From assembly GCA_946406115.1 (NCBI GenBank), contig OX291551.1, positions 12,710,001 to 12,774,000 on the forward strand: a DNA stretch of 64,000 bases, read 5' to 3'. Shown here in pieces: positions 11,421-23,279 of this stretch. Source of the stretch: Apoda limacodes (lineage: Eukaryota > Arthropoda > Insecta > Lepidoptera > Limacodidae). Below the pieces are notes generated by a model. It was not told where the DNA came from and searched no databases. It saw nothing but the letters and a program-made list of their open reading frames with translations. A program made the position numbers and the translations under genes. Numbering within the stretch: position 1 is the first letter of the stretch; the number at the start of each line of letters is the position of its first letter.

Positions 11421-11963
11421 TGATAAGAAGGTAGCTAGGCTGGTGATAGGGTGACTTAGGCTTAGGTACTCCAACTACGTTAGGATAATAAACCGCATTT
11501 ATTTTAATCAGAAACTCGAATTAGTAGTTTAAATTCTGGTCTAATGCTAATTAGGACTTAGTGGCTCTGCGGTTAAGGATTAGTTATAGGCCACTGGCTT
11601 TAATGTAGGTAGAATGTAAGATTAGGGTTTTGATTTTATTCTTTCACACCTGGGACTGATTGAATCCATACCTCTTAGGATCTTGGGTTATTACCGGTCA
11701 CAACGAGGGGTCCAACCTGTCGTTCACTCCACTAGTCGATCACAGCCAAATAATAATATTAATTTCATTAATAATATTTTCTTTAATAATAACATTAATA
11801 ACGGTTACAAAATATCATTAACATTTTAATAATAATAAAGGCAACAATAATATGTTAGGATTGCGTACGCCATCACGTATTCAAATTGGCGAGTATGTCA
11901 GTATACTCCACGTGAGTTCAAATTTAAATAATTTTATTTTTATAAGAGGGGGGGGTTTCTACA

Positions 11964-14587
11964 TTATGTGTTGCCGTTACCAGGATAGGATATAGAACTA
12001 AAATGGGCTTGCAAAAGCCTACATTTTGTTGTCGTACAACGGATGGGAGGTCATTAAAATGGATTTGGGTTGGTGACTGGTGTGACAGAATAGAACCAAT
12101 AAGCAAGATATAAATCTTGTTTAGAAGGCATTTTGTAGTTGTTTGTTACTTAAGCTTAGTTATAGACACGTACTTTAATATAGCATATAAGGGAATTGTA
12201 GGCCAAGTTTAGGATAAAACCATGTTAAATTAGTGTAAAAGGATGTTTTTATTTAGTTAGGTTGTACAGTTCATCTGTCTAGGTACTAATATAGTAAGAT
12301 ATTCTGTGACTTAGGCTTAGATATAGGAAGGCATTACTAGTAATATGAAGACATAAAAATTACGGCTAATACGCTAAATAACAATTACATTTATAGAATG
12401 ATAGTCAGGGTTAGGTGTATGATTTAATAACATTATTTACAAATACATACTCGTATATCTCAATCATCCGAAACCTAGGAGTCGGTATCCGTAAGATAAA
12501 TCTTACTAGTCTTGTTCAATCTGGACTTCTATGGGGTAGTACCTATATGCATATTGTCATAACATAGGTCTAGGAAATTGTTTAAAAAATAGATTCGGGA
12601 AAAATTTACTAATGGATAGCATTATTCAGTTATTATGGACCGTAGTTTAATGTTGTGAGTACGGTTTTGAATGAGATTGTGAGTGCTGGTTTGTACGTAT
12701 ATGTGTGCGTAAGTAGATGTGGACGGGTGTACAACTCTGCAGTAGTATTATGGACGGATTTCGGAACTTTGTGATGGCTAATTGAAAGAGAGGCGGAAAT
12801 AGCCGTATTGTATTGACTGTAGTGGTCGAGCGCGAGGGGTATTACTGTATAGACATAGGTTAGATATCGGTATATTTGGCGTGGCCTTAATGAATTTTCT
12901 ATATGCGTAGAATCGTTTGACAGAAGGGCGATACTGTGGAATAAAAATCTAATATGCTCGGGGAGGGAAAGGACATAACAAAATAACGAGCATTTAAGAG
13001 GGCCCCAACGCGCATATACCTTTGCTTTACGGGTGTGGAGCGGGAGTCGACAATGTTAGTTTCAAATAGAGCTCAGTTTCCAGTGGCGTAAATATATTAT
13101 AGGTAGACATACATCTTAGCGTAAAAGGGGGGGGGGGAAATATTTAGTTACAGTTACATCACTTGCGATATAAAAATTTAATTACAGTAATTTTCTAGCT
13201 TTGTAGTTACTTAACATGTCATGAAATAAATTATGTTCTCGCTACTTGTTGATAGTGAGTTATGATTTAAAAATAGAAAACCGAGAAATTCGGTCGTAAT
13301 TTTCTTTAAAACCGTGGTTTGGACAGAAACCGTAAACCAAATACAGTAATCTGCTAGTCAAAGAATGTAGAGGGCCATGTTATTTTCCGGTTTGGAACTT
13401 ATCATGGGACAGCGAAATCGATTTTAAAACCGAGCAGAAACCTGTACATTGAAGTAGGGTGCAGCCTTAATGTATCACTTTACTATAGAAGAGCTAGAGT
13501 GAGTTCATTTATGATTAAGGAATGCATTGAAAGGCGGGATAGCGAGCATTTGGAATGTTAATGCAGAAGTAAGGTCATAAAGTCACTAAGATATTAGCTG
13601 TAGTAGGCTCTCATCCATATCAGTTCTTTAATGTTATACTACTTAAGTAGCGCTGACTTAGTAAGTTGGGATCATCCCCATGAGCCATTAAGACATATCT
13701 GTCTATATGTATTATTATCGGTTAATAGGTTTTAGTTAAAAGGTTGTTCTAAAGTACAAACATCTAACAACTGTTTCACTTGACGGTGACGTCGGTTAAG
13801 CCCTTTGACCAGGTGAACTTCCTCCAACGGGAAGATTCATGACTGGTAGAAGGTAATCTTAACAAAGTAAACAGTAGATGTTAAACCGATCATATGTACC
13901 TTGTGAGTTGTTAGTTTAGTAATATAATTTTGTAAAAGGAAAATTTATAACACATAATATAAACTAAAGAAAAAAGGGTGTCCGCTCGAGCGGGGATTTG
14001 AGCTCGGGGTTTCTCTGGGTCTTGGCGCGAGCGTGGGGTGTTTGGCCAACGGAGCTGTCTGGGGTGATTCTGTGCGATCGAATGTAGACGTTAGGTAGAG
14101 ATCTTTTGTTAGATCATCTTTAATAGATTCGTTGCTACCGTTCACGGGCTATTAGATTCAGATTTTAGGATACTTTTGGCTCATGTTTTTGCTTGCCAAA
14201 TTATATTACATTTTGATTGTCGATAAATATTTTATTACTAGGCGGACCGGTAATGTCAAAGGGTTAAAATGTCAAAGGGTTAACATGTTCTTTTTGAGCT
14301 TAATAGGTTATGGTTAAGAGGTTATATCTGTTGAAAGGGGTTCTGTCGACTGGGCGATATGTAGCAATTGAGAAATGAGGTTGATGTCTTAAGATTAGAA
14401 GCATTGGCGTAGGTCAGAGACCGGTTTTGTTAGTGTAGTCATGTTAAGGGCAGTTAGAAATAAAATGTACATTACGAGGGGGGAGGGTACCACAGGATAA
14501 ATTGCTAAGTTGTTAGGGGAGGAGTCAAGATAATAACTGTTTATTAAACTACATTAACGTTTATTCAGAATTAGGATTCGCATGAAA
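11964..14587. other. Internal region of giant element, non-coding first part
   Basis: This begins directly after the 5' LTR with ttatgtgttgccg; no TGG primer-binding start is seen. I find no gag or pol motifs in any frame. Frames at 11924-12106 and 13945-14145 on the minus strand are unconvincing; the second lies in a GC-rich patch. An 11-G run is at 13127-13137. The plus strand is visibly G- and T-rich. Confidence 0.6.
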
Positions 14588-14826
14588 TATATATATACTA
14601 GCTGTCCCGGCGAACGTTGTTCCGCTGCCGTCCCTCTGTACCCGGCGAAAGTTGGTTTTTACCTATAGTGCCCGACTCCGGCTCGCACTTGACATATCGA
14701 GATAAAAACTATCCTATCTTTTAAGTTGGATCAAATAACAGATATTTACGAAGTTTGATCAAAATCGGTTCAGTAGTTTAGGAGTCCATTGAGGACAAAC
14801 ATTGTGACACGAGATTTATATAAATT
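14588..14826 (+). repeat. Interspersed 'actagctgtcccggcgaac' repeat
   Basis: Starts actagctgtcccggcgaacg and continues with 'tcaaaatcggttcagtagtt'. It ends 'gagatttatataaatta'. This layout is shared by a very common lepidopteran interspersed repeat, so it is probably an insertion within the internal region. Confidence 0.6.
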
Positions 14827-15084
14827 AGGTTCAGCGTAAGATGGGAAGTGAGCTAGACCGTGGATAAATACCTACCTGCTTGCTATGTAGATGTGAAACT
14901 AGGGCAAAATTATTAAACCCAGCCGAGTAGGACAAGGTTATTATTTAATTTGGTACGAGGAACAAATGAAATGGAATTAGATTTTTATACATGGTTAGTG
15001 TAGCCCTGCGATTTTTGCCGTGTGTAGTTGCAGGGGGTCATACTGTTTAGGCGGGGCTGGTTCCTGAACGACCGTGGGTGGCGC

Positions 15085-15910
15085 ACGTCTGTATATATGT
15101 ATAGATATATATGGGTATGCATACGTGTGTATATGTTTTGGAGTTGGAGTCGGGCCCTGCCTATTGGTGGGTGAGTCAGGTTCTTAGCTGAGAGATATAT
15201 ATGGGTGTGTGTAAGTATGTATATGTTTCGGAGTTGAGGTCGGGCCCTGCCTGTTGGTGGGTGAGTCAGGCTCTTGGTTGAAGGATATATATAGAGGGGT
15301 GCGTACGTGTATACATGTTTCGGGTTTAAGGTTAGGCCTTGCCTAATGGTGGATAAGTCAGGCTCTTAGTTGAAGCATATATATATAGGGATGCGTACGT
15401 GTGTACATGTTTCGGAGTTAGGGTTAGGCCTTGCCTAATGGTGGGTGAGTCAGGTTCTTAGCAGAAGGATACATGTATGGGTATGCATACGTGTGTATAT
15501 GGTTAGGGGTTAAGGTCGGGCCCTGCCTATTGGTGGGTGAGCCAGGTTCTTAGCTGAAGGGTATGTATATGGGTATGCATATGTGTATATGTTTCGGAGT
15601 TGAGGTCGGGCCCTGCCTGTTGGTGGGTGAGTCAGGCTCTTAGTTGAAGGGTATATATAGAGGGGTGCGTACGTGTGTACATGTTTCGGAGTTAGGGTTA
15701 GGCCTTACCTAATGGTGGGTGAGTCAGGTTCTTAGCAGAAGGGTACATGTATGGGTATGCATACGTGTGTATATGGTTAGGGGTTAAGGTCGGGCCCTGC
15801 CTATTGGTGGGTGAGCCAGGTTCTTAGCTGAAGGGTATGTATATGGGTATGCATATATGTATATGTGTCGGAGTTGAGGTCGGGCCCTGCCTAACGGTGG
15901 GGAAGTCCGG
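15085..15910. repeat. 92-bp minisatellite with three-unit higher-order period
   Basis: Nine units of about 89-94 bp start near 15111, 15200, 15295, 15389, 15479, 15571, 15661, 15751 and 15845. Each has 'gggtatgcatacgtgtgtat', then 'cgggccctgcct(a/g)ttggtgggtgag'. Units three apart are far more alike than neighbours: 15389/15661, 15479/15751 and 15571/15845, all spaced 272-274 bp. This is a small higher-order repeat. Confidence 0.88.
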
Positions 15911-16059
15911 GTTTCTTTTTTAAGGGGAGGAGGGGTATGCGTTTAGGCCACTCTAACATCAGCGTTATTTTACAAAGTTTCGACATTCCATGAACGTTTC
16001 TTACATTTGTTGATAACAATTTAATGATTTTGCTTGAACTATATCTATCATAATTACCT

Positions 16060-17335
16060 ACATCTAATAATGGACAAACTCAACTGTTTGTTTCCAAACG
16101 TCGTCGCCATATTCAAACTACTAAATCTATCATGATTACCTACATCTAATAATGGACAAACTCAACTGTTTGTTTTCAAACGTCGTCGCCATATTCAAAC
16201 TACTATATCTATCATAATTACCTACATCTAATAATGAACAAACTCAACTGTTTGTTTCCAAACGTCGTCGCCATATTCCAACTACTATATCTACCATGTT
16301 TACCTACATCTAATAATGGACAAACTCAACTGTTTGTTTCCAAACGTCGTCGCCATAATCCAACTACTATATCTATCATTATTACCTACGGCTAATAATG
16401 GACAAACTCAACTGTTTGTTTCCAAACGTCGTCGCCATATTCAAACTACTATATCTATCACAATTACCTACGGCTAAAAAAAAAAAAAATGGACAAACTC
16501 AACTGTTTGCTTCCGAACGTCATCAAATGAACAAACCCAATTTTTGGCGTCCAAACATCATCGCCATATTCAGACTACAATATCCATCACAATTACCTAC
16601 ATCTAATAATGGACAAACTCAACTGTTTGTTTCCAAACGTCATCGCCATATTCCAACTACTATATCTATCATAATTACCTACATCTAATAATGGACAAAC
16701 TCAACTGTTTGTTTCCAAACGTCGTCGCCATATTCCAACTACTATATCTATCATGATTACCTACATCTAATAATGGACAAACTCAACTGTTTGTTTCCAA
16801 ACGTCGTCGCCATATTCCAACTACTATATCTATCACAATTACCTACGGCTAAAAAAAAAAAAATGGACAAACTCAACTGTTTGCTTCCGAACGTCATCAA
16901 ATGAACAAACCCAATTTTTGGCGTCCAAACATCATCGCCATATTCAAACTACTATATCTATCACAATAAAATTACCTACGGCTAAAAAATGGACAAACTC
17001 AACTGTTTGCTTCCGAACGTCATCAAATGAACAAACCCAATTTTTGGCGTCCAAATATCATCGCCATATTCAGACTACAATATCCATCACAATTACCTAC
17101 ATCTAATAATGGACAAACTCAACTGTTTGTTTCCAAACGTCGTCGCCCTATTCCAACTACTATATCTATCATGATTACCTACATCTAATAATGGACAAAC
17201 TCAACTGTTTGTTTTCAAACGTCGTCGCCATATTCAAACTTCTATATCTATCATAATTACCTACATCTAATAATGAACAAACTCAACTGGTTGTTTCCAA
17301 ACATCATCGCCATATTTAAACTACTATAACTATCC
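16060..17335. repeat. 82-bp minisatellite, about 15 units
   Basis: Units of about 82 bp contain 'atggacaaactcaactgttt' and 'ccaaacgtcgtcgccatatt'. They start near 16070, 16153, 16236, 16316, 16398, 16489, 16610, 16691, 16774, 16863, 16989, 17108, 17190 and 17272. Three units (about 16489, 16863, 16989) carry a variant insert 'atgaacaaacccaatttttg' with an A-run upstream, showing amplification of a composite unit. Open frames at 16398-16688 and 16918-17106 are repeat by-products. Confidence 0.92.
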
Positions 17336-17660
17336 CGACAAGCCGAGGTTGAGAGAGGCCTTTGGTCCTTAATCGAAGCATATTCATCATAACAAGCCTA
17401 GATTAAGTGAGGCCCTTGGTCCTTAACCGAAGCATTTTCGTCGTTCCCGTCCTGATTATCTACGACTAAAAATGGACAAACTCAACTGTTTGCTTCCAAT
17501 CATATTTCCCTTCTTCGATCTACTATGTTCTTCATAACTATCCATTATATCTGGTGTTTCCTATCGTAGCGTTGCAGGGGACTGACTTTGTTTCGACAGG
17601 GTGGGTCCCTGAGTAGTCGCTGGCTGAGGTTGAGTGAGACCAGTGGTCCTTGACTGAAGC
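17336..17660. repeat. Imperfect 'gaggtt-gag-gaggcc-tggtcctt' repeats
   Basis: Three related segments (about 17340, 17397 and 17622) share 'aggttgag(a/t)gag(g/a)cc' and 'tggtcctt(a/g)a..gaagc'. They follow the 82-bp array and look like a short, decayed tandem family. Confidence 0.55.
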
Positions 17661-18116
17661 TGTGTTCGTCATAGTTATTTGCTGCATTTGAGTAAAGCAC
17701 GATCTTAAGCACTATAATTTCTTTTTAATCTCTTACGTTCTATTTCGGGTAATTATTATGACGTGTCATTCATTATTATTAGGAGGCTCTTAGGTGATGA
17801 TCGTAGCTTTTTGGGTACAACGGTTTAAACCATAAATTAAGTTAGATTAATGAATAAAACAAGTTGGATTAGTGATCGTCTGGGTACGGTGCTATATTGG
17901 GATATTCACTAATATCTCAATGAAAGGAGACTTTGAACGATGAGATAACCTTGGGGTTGAGGGTGATCATAGGATGGAAGTTGTCCTTTAAGTATGATTT
18001 GTTAGAAATCAGTGGTGTCGAGAGACCGATATAAACTTAGGTGCTGAGACCAGTTTTAATAGGGTGAATGTATGGTTATGTTTTAGGGTGAACTAAGTTG
18101 ATGTTACGGCGGGGGA

Positions 18117-18440
18117 ATGGAAGGAAAACCATCGATCATAAGCGAGAGGGAGTTGGAGGAAATGAAGGATAAGCCTAGGACTGAATGGGTAAAGTGCAGT
18201 AAAACGAAGGATGATCCTTATGAGAAGACACATTGAAAGGAACTATTTCAGTCAGGGAATTTGATGGAAGCGCGTAGAAATTATAACTCAAATGCGAGGG
18301 TGAAGTGGGTGGAGAAGTATTCATTGTTGTATAAGGGCCCTTGTGTATTAGTCGCGATACCGCTCCCGAAGGAGATTACGGGAAATTTCGATGCGATTTC
18401 TATTTTACTGACGGTGGGGCTAGGATTGGATTTAGGCTAA
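18117..18440 (+). pseudogene. Possible gypsy integrase C-terminal remnant
   Basis: A single frame runs from ATG 18117 to TAA 18438-18440 with one in-frame TGA at 18234-18236. The readable part includes FQSGNLMEARRNYNSN and VEKYSLLYKGPCVL. It resembles the tail of Gypsy-type integrases, where 'F..GDLV' is followed about 30 residues later by 'K....Y.GPy.I'. Its place, just upstream of the polypurine tract and 3' LTR, is where integrase ends in gypsy elements. The rest of pol is absent and codon 40 is a stop, so it is a relic. The match rests on short motifs, so a chance frame is not excluded. Confidence 0.5.
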
Positions 18441-18790
18441 TATAAGGTTTATTAGGTTTAGGTTAACATTAGGGTTATTAGGCTTAGGTTAATATAAGGT
18501 TTATTAGGTTTAGGTTAACATTAGGGGTATTAGGCTTAGGTTAATATAAGGTTTATTAGGTTTAGGTAAACATGAGGATTATTAGGCTTAGGTTACAGAT
18601 ATGTTTAGGAGGTCTAGTTTAACATGAGGTTTATAGTGTTTAGGTTAACATAAGGTTTATTAGTTTTAGGTGAACATGAGGATTATTAGGTTTAGGTTAC
18701 GGATATGTTTGGGAAGTCTAGGTCAACATGAGGTTTGTTGGATTTAGGTTTATGTAGGGATTTTTAGGTTAAGGTTAGCGTTATGTTGAA
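18425..18790. repeat. 26-bp TTAGG-like tandem array
   Basis: Units of about 26 bp of the type ttaggtttaggttaacat + aaggtta, often in pairs (ttaggcttaggttaatat alternating with ttaggtttaggttaacat), begin near 18430 and decay towards 18790. The core resembles the insect telomere repeat TTAGG but is not a pure telomeric tract. Confidence 0.8.
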
Positions 18791-18938
18791 TTAAGGTTAG
18801 ATTAAGTCTCGAGAAATTTATATGTCATTATTGAACTAGGTTCGAGTTGTAAGTCGAGGTCTTAAAACTTAGGTGTAGAGATCCAGTGGTTAATTAAGAA
18901 ACAAGTCACAACTGATAAGTGTACATTTATGACTTGTT

Positions 18939-18947
18939 GGGGAGGAT
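18939..18947 (+). promoter_or_regulatory. Polypurine tract of the giant LTR element
   Basis: GGGGAGGA followed by one T lies immediately before TGTAGTGG of the 3' LTR, the position where plus-strand DNA synthesis is primed in LTR retrotransposons. It supports plus-strand orientation. Confidence 0.65.
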
Positions 18948-19661
18948 TGTAGTGGTCCCAAGCCTTTTATAGAGAATTGTAATAATCTGGACCCACGACA
19001 CGGTGTTGACATGCTAATTTAAGTTTTAAGAGAGCAGGTAAATTAAATATGGAATTCATCAATAATAAATATAAATTAGATTAATCACCTTCGTAATTCA
19101 TACCAATCGAATACTCCTAATAAATGGATAGAAACGAGATCAATGAAGTATGAATTAAGTGAGTGGTCCGGGATGTCCTCACCAGTCTTCGATTAATATG
19201 TTTATACCTACGTCATAAGGCGTAAATCGCGGTAGGATCCTAAAATCATCAATACAAAAATAATTGCTCGTTAAATACGAACGAGTAGCAGATAACCAGG
19301 AGGTTAAAATATATGGAGAATATCGATTGATTATTCTCAGTTAATTGATATAAACGTTGTAGGGTGCGAGGGGGATGGTAGAGTAGGCTCCGCGCCGCTT
19401 AAGACGAGCATTCATTGCGTAAATTAATCGAAGCTGCATAATCGAGCCATGGAAAAAAAAACGGAGAAGATAGATCAACCGATAAAGAATTTAGTAGAAT
19501 CGGTTTGCACTTTTTAAATAATTATACGATTATTACTATAAAGTAACTGGCCACTAAATGCGAACCACGTGCGTACACGTGGAAGTAAAATAAAGAAGAA
19601 ATTGACTGGCGCCACGGTTTCTAGACACGCTACGTGTTCAGGCCGCGTCTATCGTGGGGGA

Positions 19662-19718
19662 GGGGAAAGCGGTTATAAGCGATAGGCGTCAGTTGCGGCA
19701 CCCTTTTTCACTGTCGTG
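19662..19718 (+). promoter_or_regulatory. Putative LTR promoter (3' copy)
   Basis: TATAAG at 19674-19679 and TCACTGTCG about 34 bp downstream duplicate the 5' LTR signals. The 26-bp deletion of this copy begins immediately after the initiator-like site. Confidence 0.35.
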
Positions 19719-20430
19719 TTCCTGAGGAAGTGGGAAGGTCAGGACGCACAAAGATTTGAAGAAATTTAATACCGGCGCCGTGCACGCTTCGCTTACAGCA
19801 AATATCAGTAAGTGTCTTTTGTGAGAACTGAGGCTAGCAATGTCAACTTATTATTGATGGGTTTGTACTATGGGGCTTTGTGAGAGACTTTCTTAATACG
19901 ATTGTGTAAGGACCGTGTAGGGGTCTGTGTAAGATGCCACTTTGGTTAAAGTGAAGAGTTGGTAGAGGAAGTTTTAAAGTGGTTGACTTTTGGTTGGAAT
20001 TTAGTCCGGGATTTTAGTTGTAAATTTGGGGTAGAGAAGGAAAAAACCCTTACTTATTAAAAATGCAGAGGTAATTTGTTGACATTGTTGACTATGTACT
20101 CTCTAAGGAAAAGAGATTGCCGATTTCTGTAGACATTTTAGTGGAGTAAAAGGTTCCTGCCGGGATCGGCGTCTTTTAACATGATGTTGTAAATTTGTAC
20201 ATGTGATACCTTGTGGGAGGAAAACCCCGTAATTAAGCCCTGATCTGATTAGATAGGAAATCGGTTAAGCTTAGGGTTAAGGCTAGGGTTTAAGTTGTGG
20301 AGTTGCGATGAATTGTTGTCAGGCCAACGGAGTTAGAGTTTGAAGTCCAGTGGAGTAGGTCCTCCTTTAAAGAGCCGATGATACGGGTCTGGTTGATTAC
20401 GATTTTTGAGATATTTTAGATTAGAAGTCT

Positions 20431-20850
20431 TTGTGTAAAACCTGTCTTGTGTGTATATGTATATTTTATTGATGAAAGCCCTACGCAAGTCCTGAGCAGA
20501 GATTCCGCGCTTTGATCGGATTCGAGGTGACGGGATCTGCTTACATGACTTGGCAGGCAAGCCCTTGTGTAAATCCTGTCCAGTGTATATGTATATTTTA
20601 TTGATGAAAGCCCTACGCAAGTCCTGAGCAGAGATTCCGCGCTTTGATCGGATTCGAGGTGACGGGATCTGCTTACATGACTTGGCAGGCAAGCCCTTGT
20701 GTAAATCCTGTCCTGTGTATATGTATATTTTATTGATGAAAGCCCTACGCAAGTCCTGAGCAGAGATTCCGCGCTTTGATCGGATTCGAGGTGACGGGAT
20801 CTGCTTACATGACTTGGCAGGCAAGCCCTTGTGTAAAGTCTGTCCTGAGT
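20431..20850. repeat. 132-bp tandem repeat in 3' LTR
   Basis: Same array as at 7391-7810, with the same copy number and no difference seen by eye. Tandem arrays normally change copy number quickly, so identity here implies very recent common origin or conversion between LTRs. Confidence 0.92.
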
Positions 20851-23279
20851 GTATATATTTTTATTGATGAAAATCCTACACGCTTCGGTAGATGCTCATT
20901 ACAATGGTACAGTTATGTTGCATGTAATTGACGATTATGTTAATGATATCTCTATATTCACTATTTACTATCTCAATGATTTTAATTCCGATGTCTTGCT
21001 GCTTGGCAGTATAGTGACCCCCAAAAGCAAGCAGACTCTTGGTAGGTAGAGGTAGGTGAGGACGGGGCAGACACAGTAGGGGTTCTTCAGGCGGGGTTTG
21101 ACTTGTTGTAAGATTAGTGAAGATCGGGGCTTAATGTTAGGGATATGCTGAATTAACTGCAGGCTTCGGGAATCTAAGGGTGTGAGGGGGAGGCGACTAA
21201 ACCTAGATCTAGGTTGGCTCCAGCTCCACCCTTCACCGGCGTCGAGTGAGGAAGGTGAACTTGTAGGGAAATCTGACCCGGATCTAAAGGAGACATATAT
21301 ATATATGTGTTTCGTATGGTTTATGTGTCATTTCATTGATCTAACAAGATAGGGAAGTTATTTAAGTGTTATTTAAATAGAAAAATTGTTTGTGCGAGAT
21401 CCGGGTTAGATTCCGTTTAGGTAATGGGTGATTAAAATTAACGTGGGATCTTTAACCCAATCTCCTAAGGAATCCGTAAATAAATAAAACCTCCACTCCA
21501 CCCATTGCTGCGACGGATATATTTAGAAGCCTAATTATTATTGTGTTCATATTTAAATATTTGTTTCCTGTGTAAAGAATAAACGTAAACCTCCCATGTC
21601 TTTCATGGCCACGACATTAATCTAAAGAGTCTAATTTTAGTTAGACTATTTAAGCTTTATTTAGTGCTCTGTACTGTATAAGTTGAGTCATCAACTGAAC
21701 CATTTAAGATAGCAATGACAGAAACGCAACCTTGACCAAACTTTATTAACAGGCTATGAGGTGACGTTAGTGGGTCAGGATTTGTTCTGTTCTTCACCAT
21801 GGATCACCCCGTTGAAAACGTATTAGTATAGCCATACACAATTCTCTACTAACTGACGAGGCTCTGAATTGTTGTATGGAAAGCCGAAACGTTAAGTTCT
21901 AATCACTCAGAAAAGGGCTAACCTTTACTTGATCTGGCTAATGCGCCAGGTCCTGAGTGTAGATATGTCTTCCTTACAACCCACCTTAAACATACTTATT
22001 GTGTGTCAAATTAGGTGTTCTGTCGCCTTAATTACTCTGATGAACAATTTACCACTTAACCATGTGCGTAATCGCACACCTATTTTATTATTTCATATGA
22101 ACTTAGCTTGCACGACACATGTTTCGGGCGAGTATAGCCTCTCCGGACTAGCGGCTATTTAAACTTAAGGAGCCTCGGGTTCGAACCGACCGATCGTAGG
22201 TTGTATTCAAATAATAACAAATGGTCCCCTTAGTTCCGTAGTTAGTCATAGTAGTAAGAATAAATACATGGTCGCCTGGTTGTTTGCCACCGCCGCAGCG
22301 TTATAAATGTAGGAGTTGGTGGGGAGCACTATTTATCTATCCTAAAGAACAGATTAAGGCATAGTGTACGAAAGACAAATGTTTATACATCTACTCAATT
22401 ACTAAATGACAGAAAGGCGAAGCCACAAGGTAAGCTAGTCGAATTAAACCTATTTACGAGTCTGTCAGGAGTTGGTCGTTATATACCATCCATGTTAAAG
22501 GTTCCAAGTCGTTAGTCAGATAATAGGTACGATACATTTGACAACCGCTTAAGGCCGGATGGTACCCTAGGCCCTTAAGGCTATTCAAATTCAAGTTATA
22601 CATAATTAATTTTCAATGTTCATTTTAGCGATCAGGTAGGAACAGTCTAGGGTATAAGTTAGGCGAGGTTTCGTATCAATTTTATAGTTTTGATTTTCAT
22701 AAACTTTATATTCGAATGTAGGTAATCGCCATAGTTTGTAAACATAAACCCAATTTTAGATCTAATAGCGTAATTCGTATTGACCGGGTCGCGAGATACT
22801 AAAACAAAACCGAACCAACGTAAATTAGTCGAAGGAAGGTCGAGTAACACGATTAGACTCTGTATCTGCGCAGAAGACTAAAATGTGAACTCTGCGCACC
22901 CACGTGACCACGAGACGCCAGCTGAGCACTTCGACGCACAGGCAAATGTATGAAAAGTCTGACCGTTTAGTCTTTAATCGGCCGAAGGGATAATTCGGTG
23001 GCGGGCCCAACAATTCTGAATAGAACAATTCACGAACCCTTAAGGAATGTATATATATATGAATTCTCCTGGACGATTCCCAGTTAGTGTTACCCGTAAA
23101 CGACCTGGAAACTAGGATTGGTAGATTTAGATAGACTTCCATACTAAATCGTCCGCCCCTAGCGCCCTCTATAATACCTCCTCAATATCTCCAAGATTAT
23201 TAGACAGTTAGCTAAGATATCGATCGACCGAGTAATTCCACGATTATTACACAGATGGCGTGAGCCACAGTGGTAAAAT

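Larger units (their letters stand above)
5875..11963 (+). repeat. 5' LTR of the giant element (6,089 bp)
   Basis: It is nearly identical to 18948-25003. By eye the differences concentrate in the first 0.8 kb (at least six substitutions, an 8-nt block, a 1-nt A-run change and about 26 bp present here at 6652-6677 but absent in the other copy). A second cluster lies just before the end (11913-11940). Only about three substitutions occur over the 5 kb between. The first base is A instead of T. It holds a TATA-like promoter, a 132-bp tandem array, a degenerate 'cttaaggggaagc' array and an 8-G run near its end. No protein-coding gene is credible. Confidence 0.88.

Noticed and set aside
16398..17106. 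Frames in the 82-bp array
   Set aside because: The protein repeats with the DNA unit (LFASERH, IFRLQYPSQLPT) and is broken elsewhere in the array; a by-product of the minisatellite.
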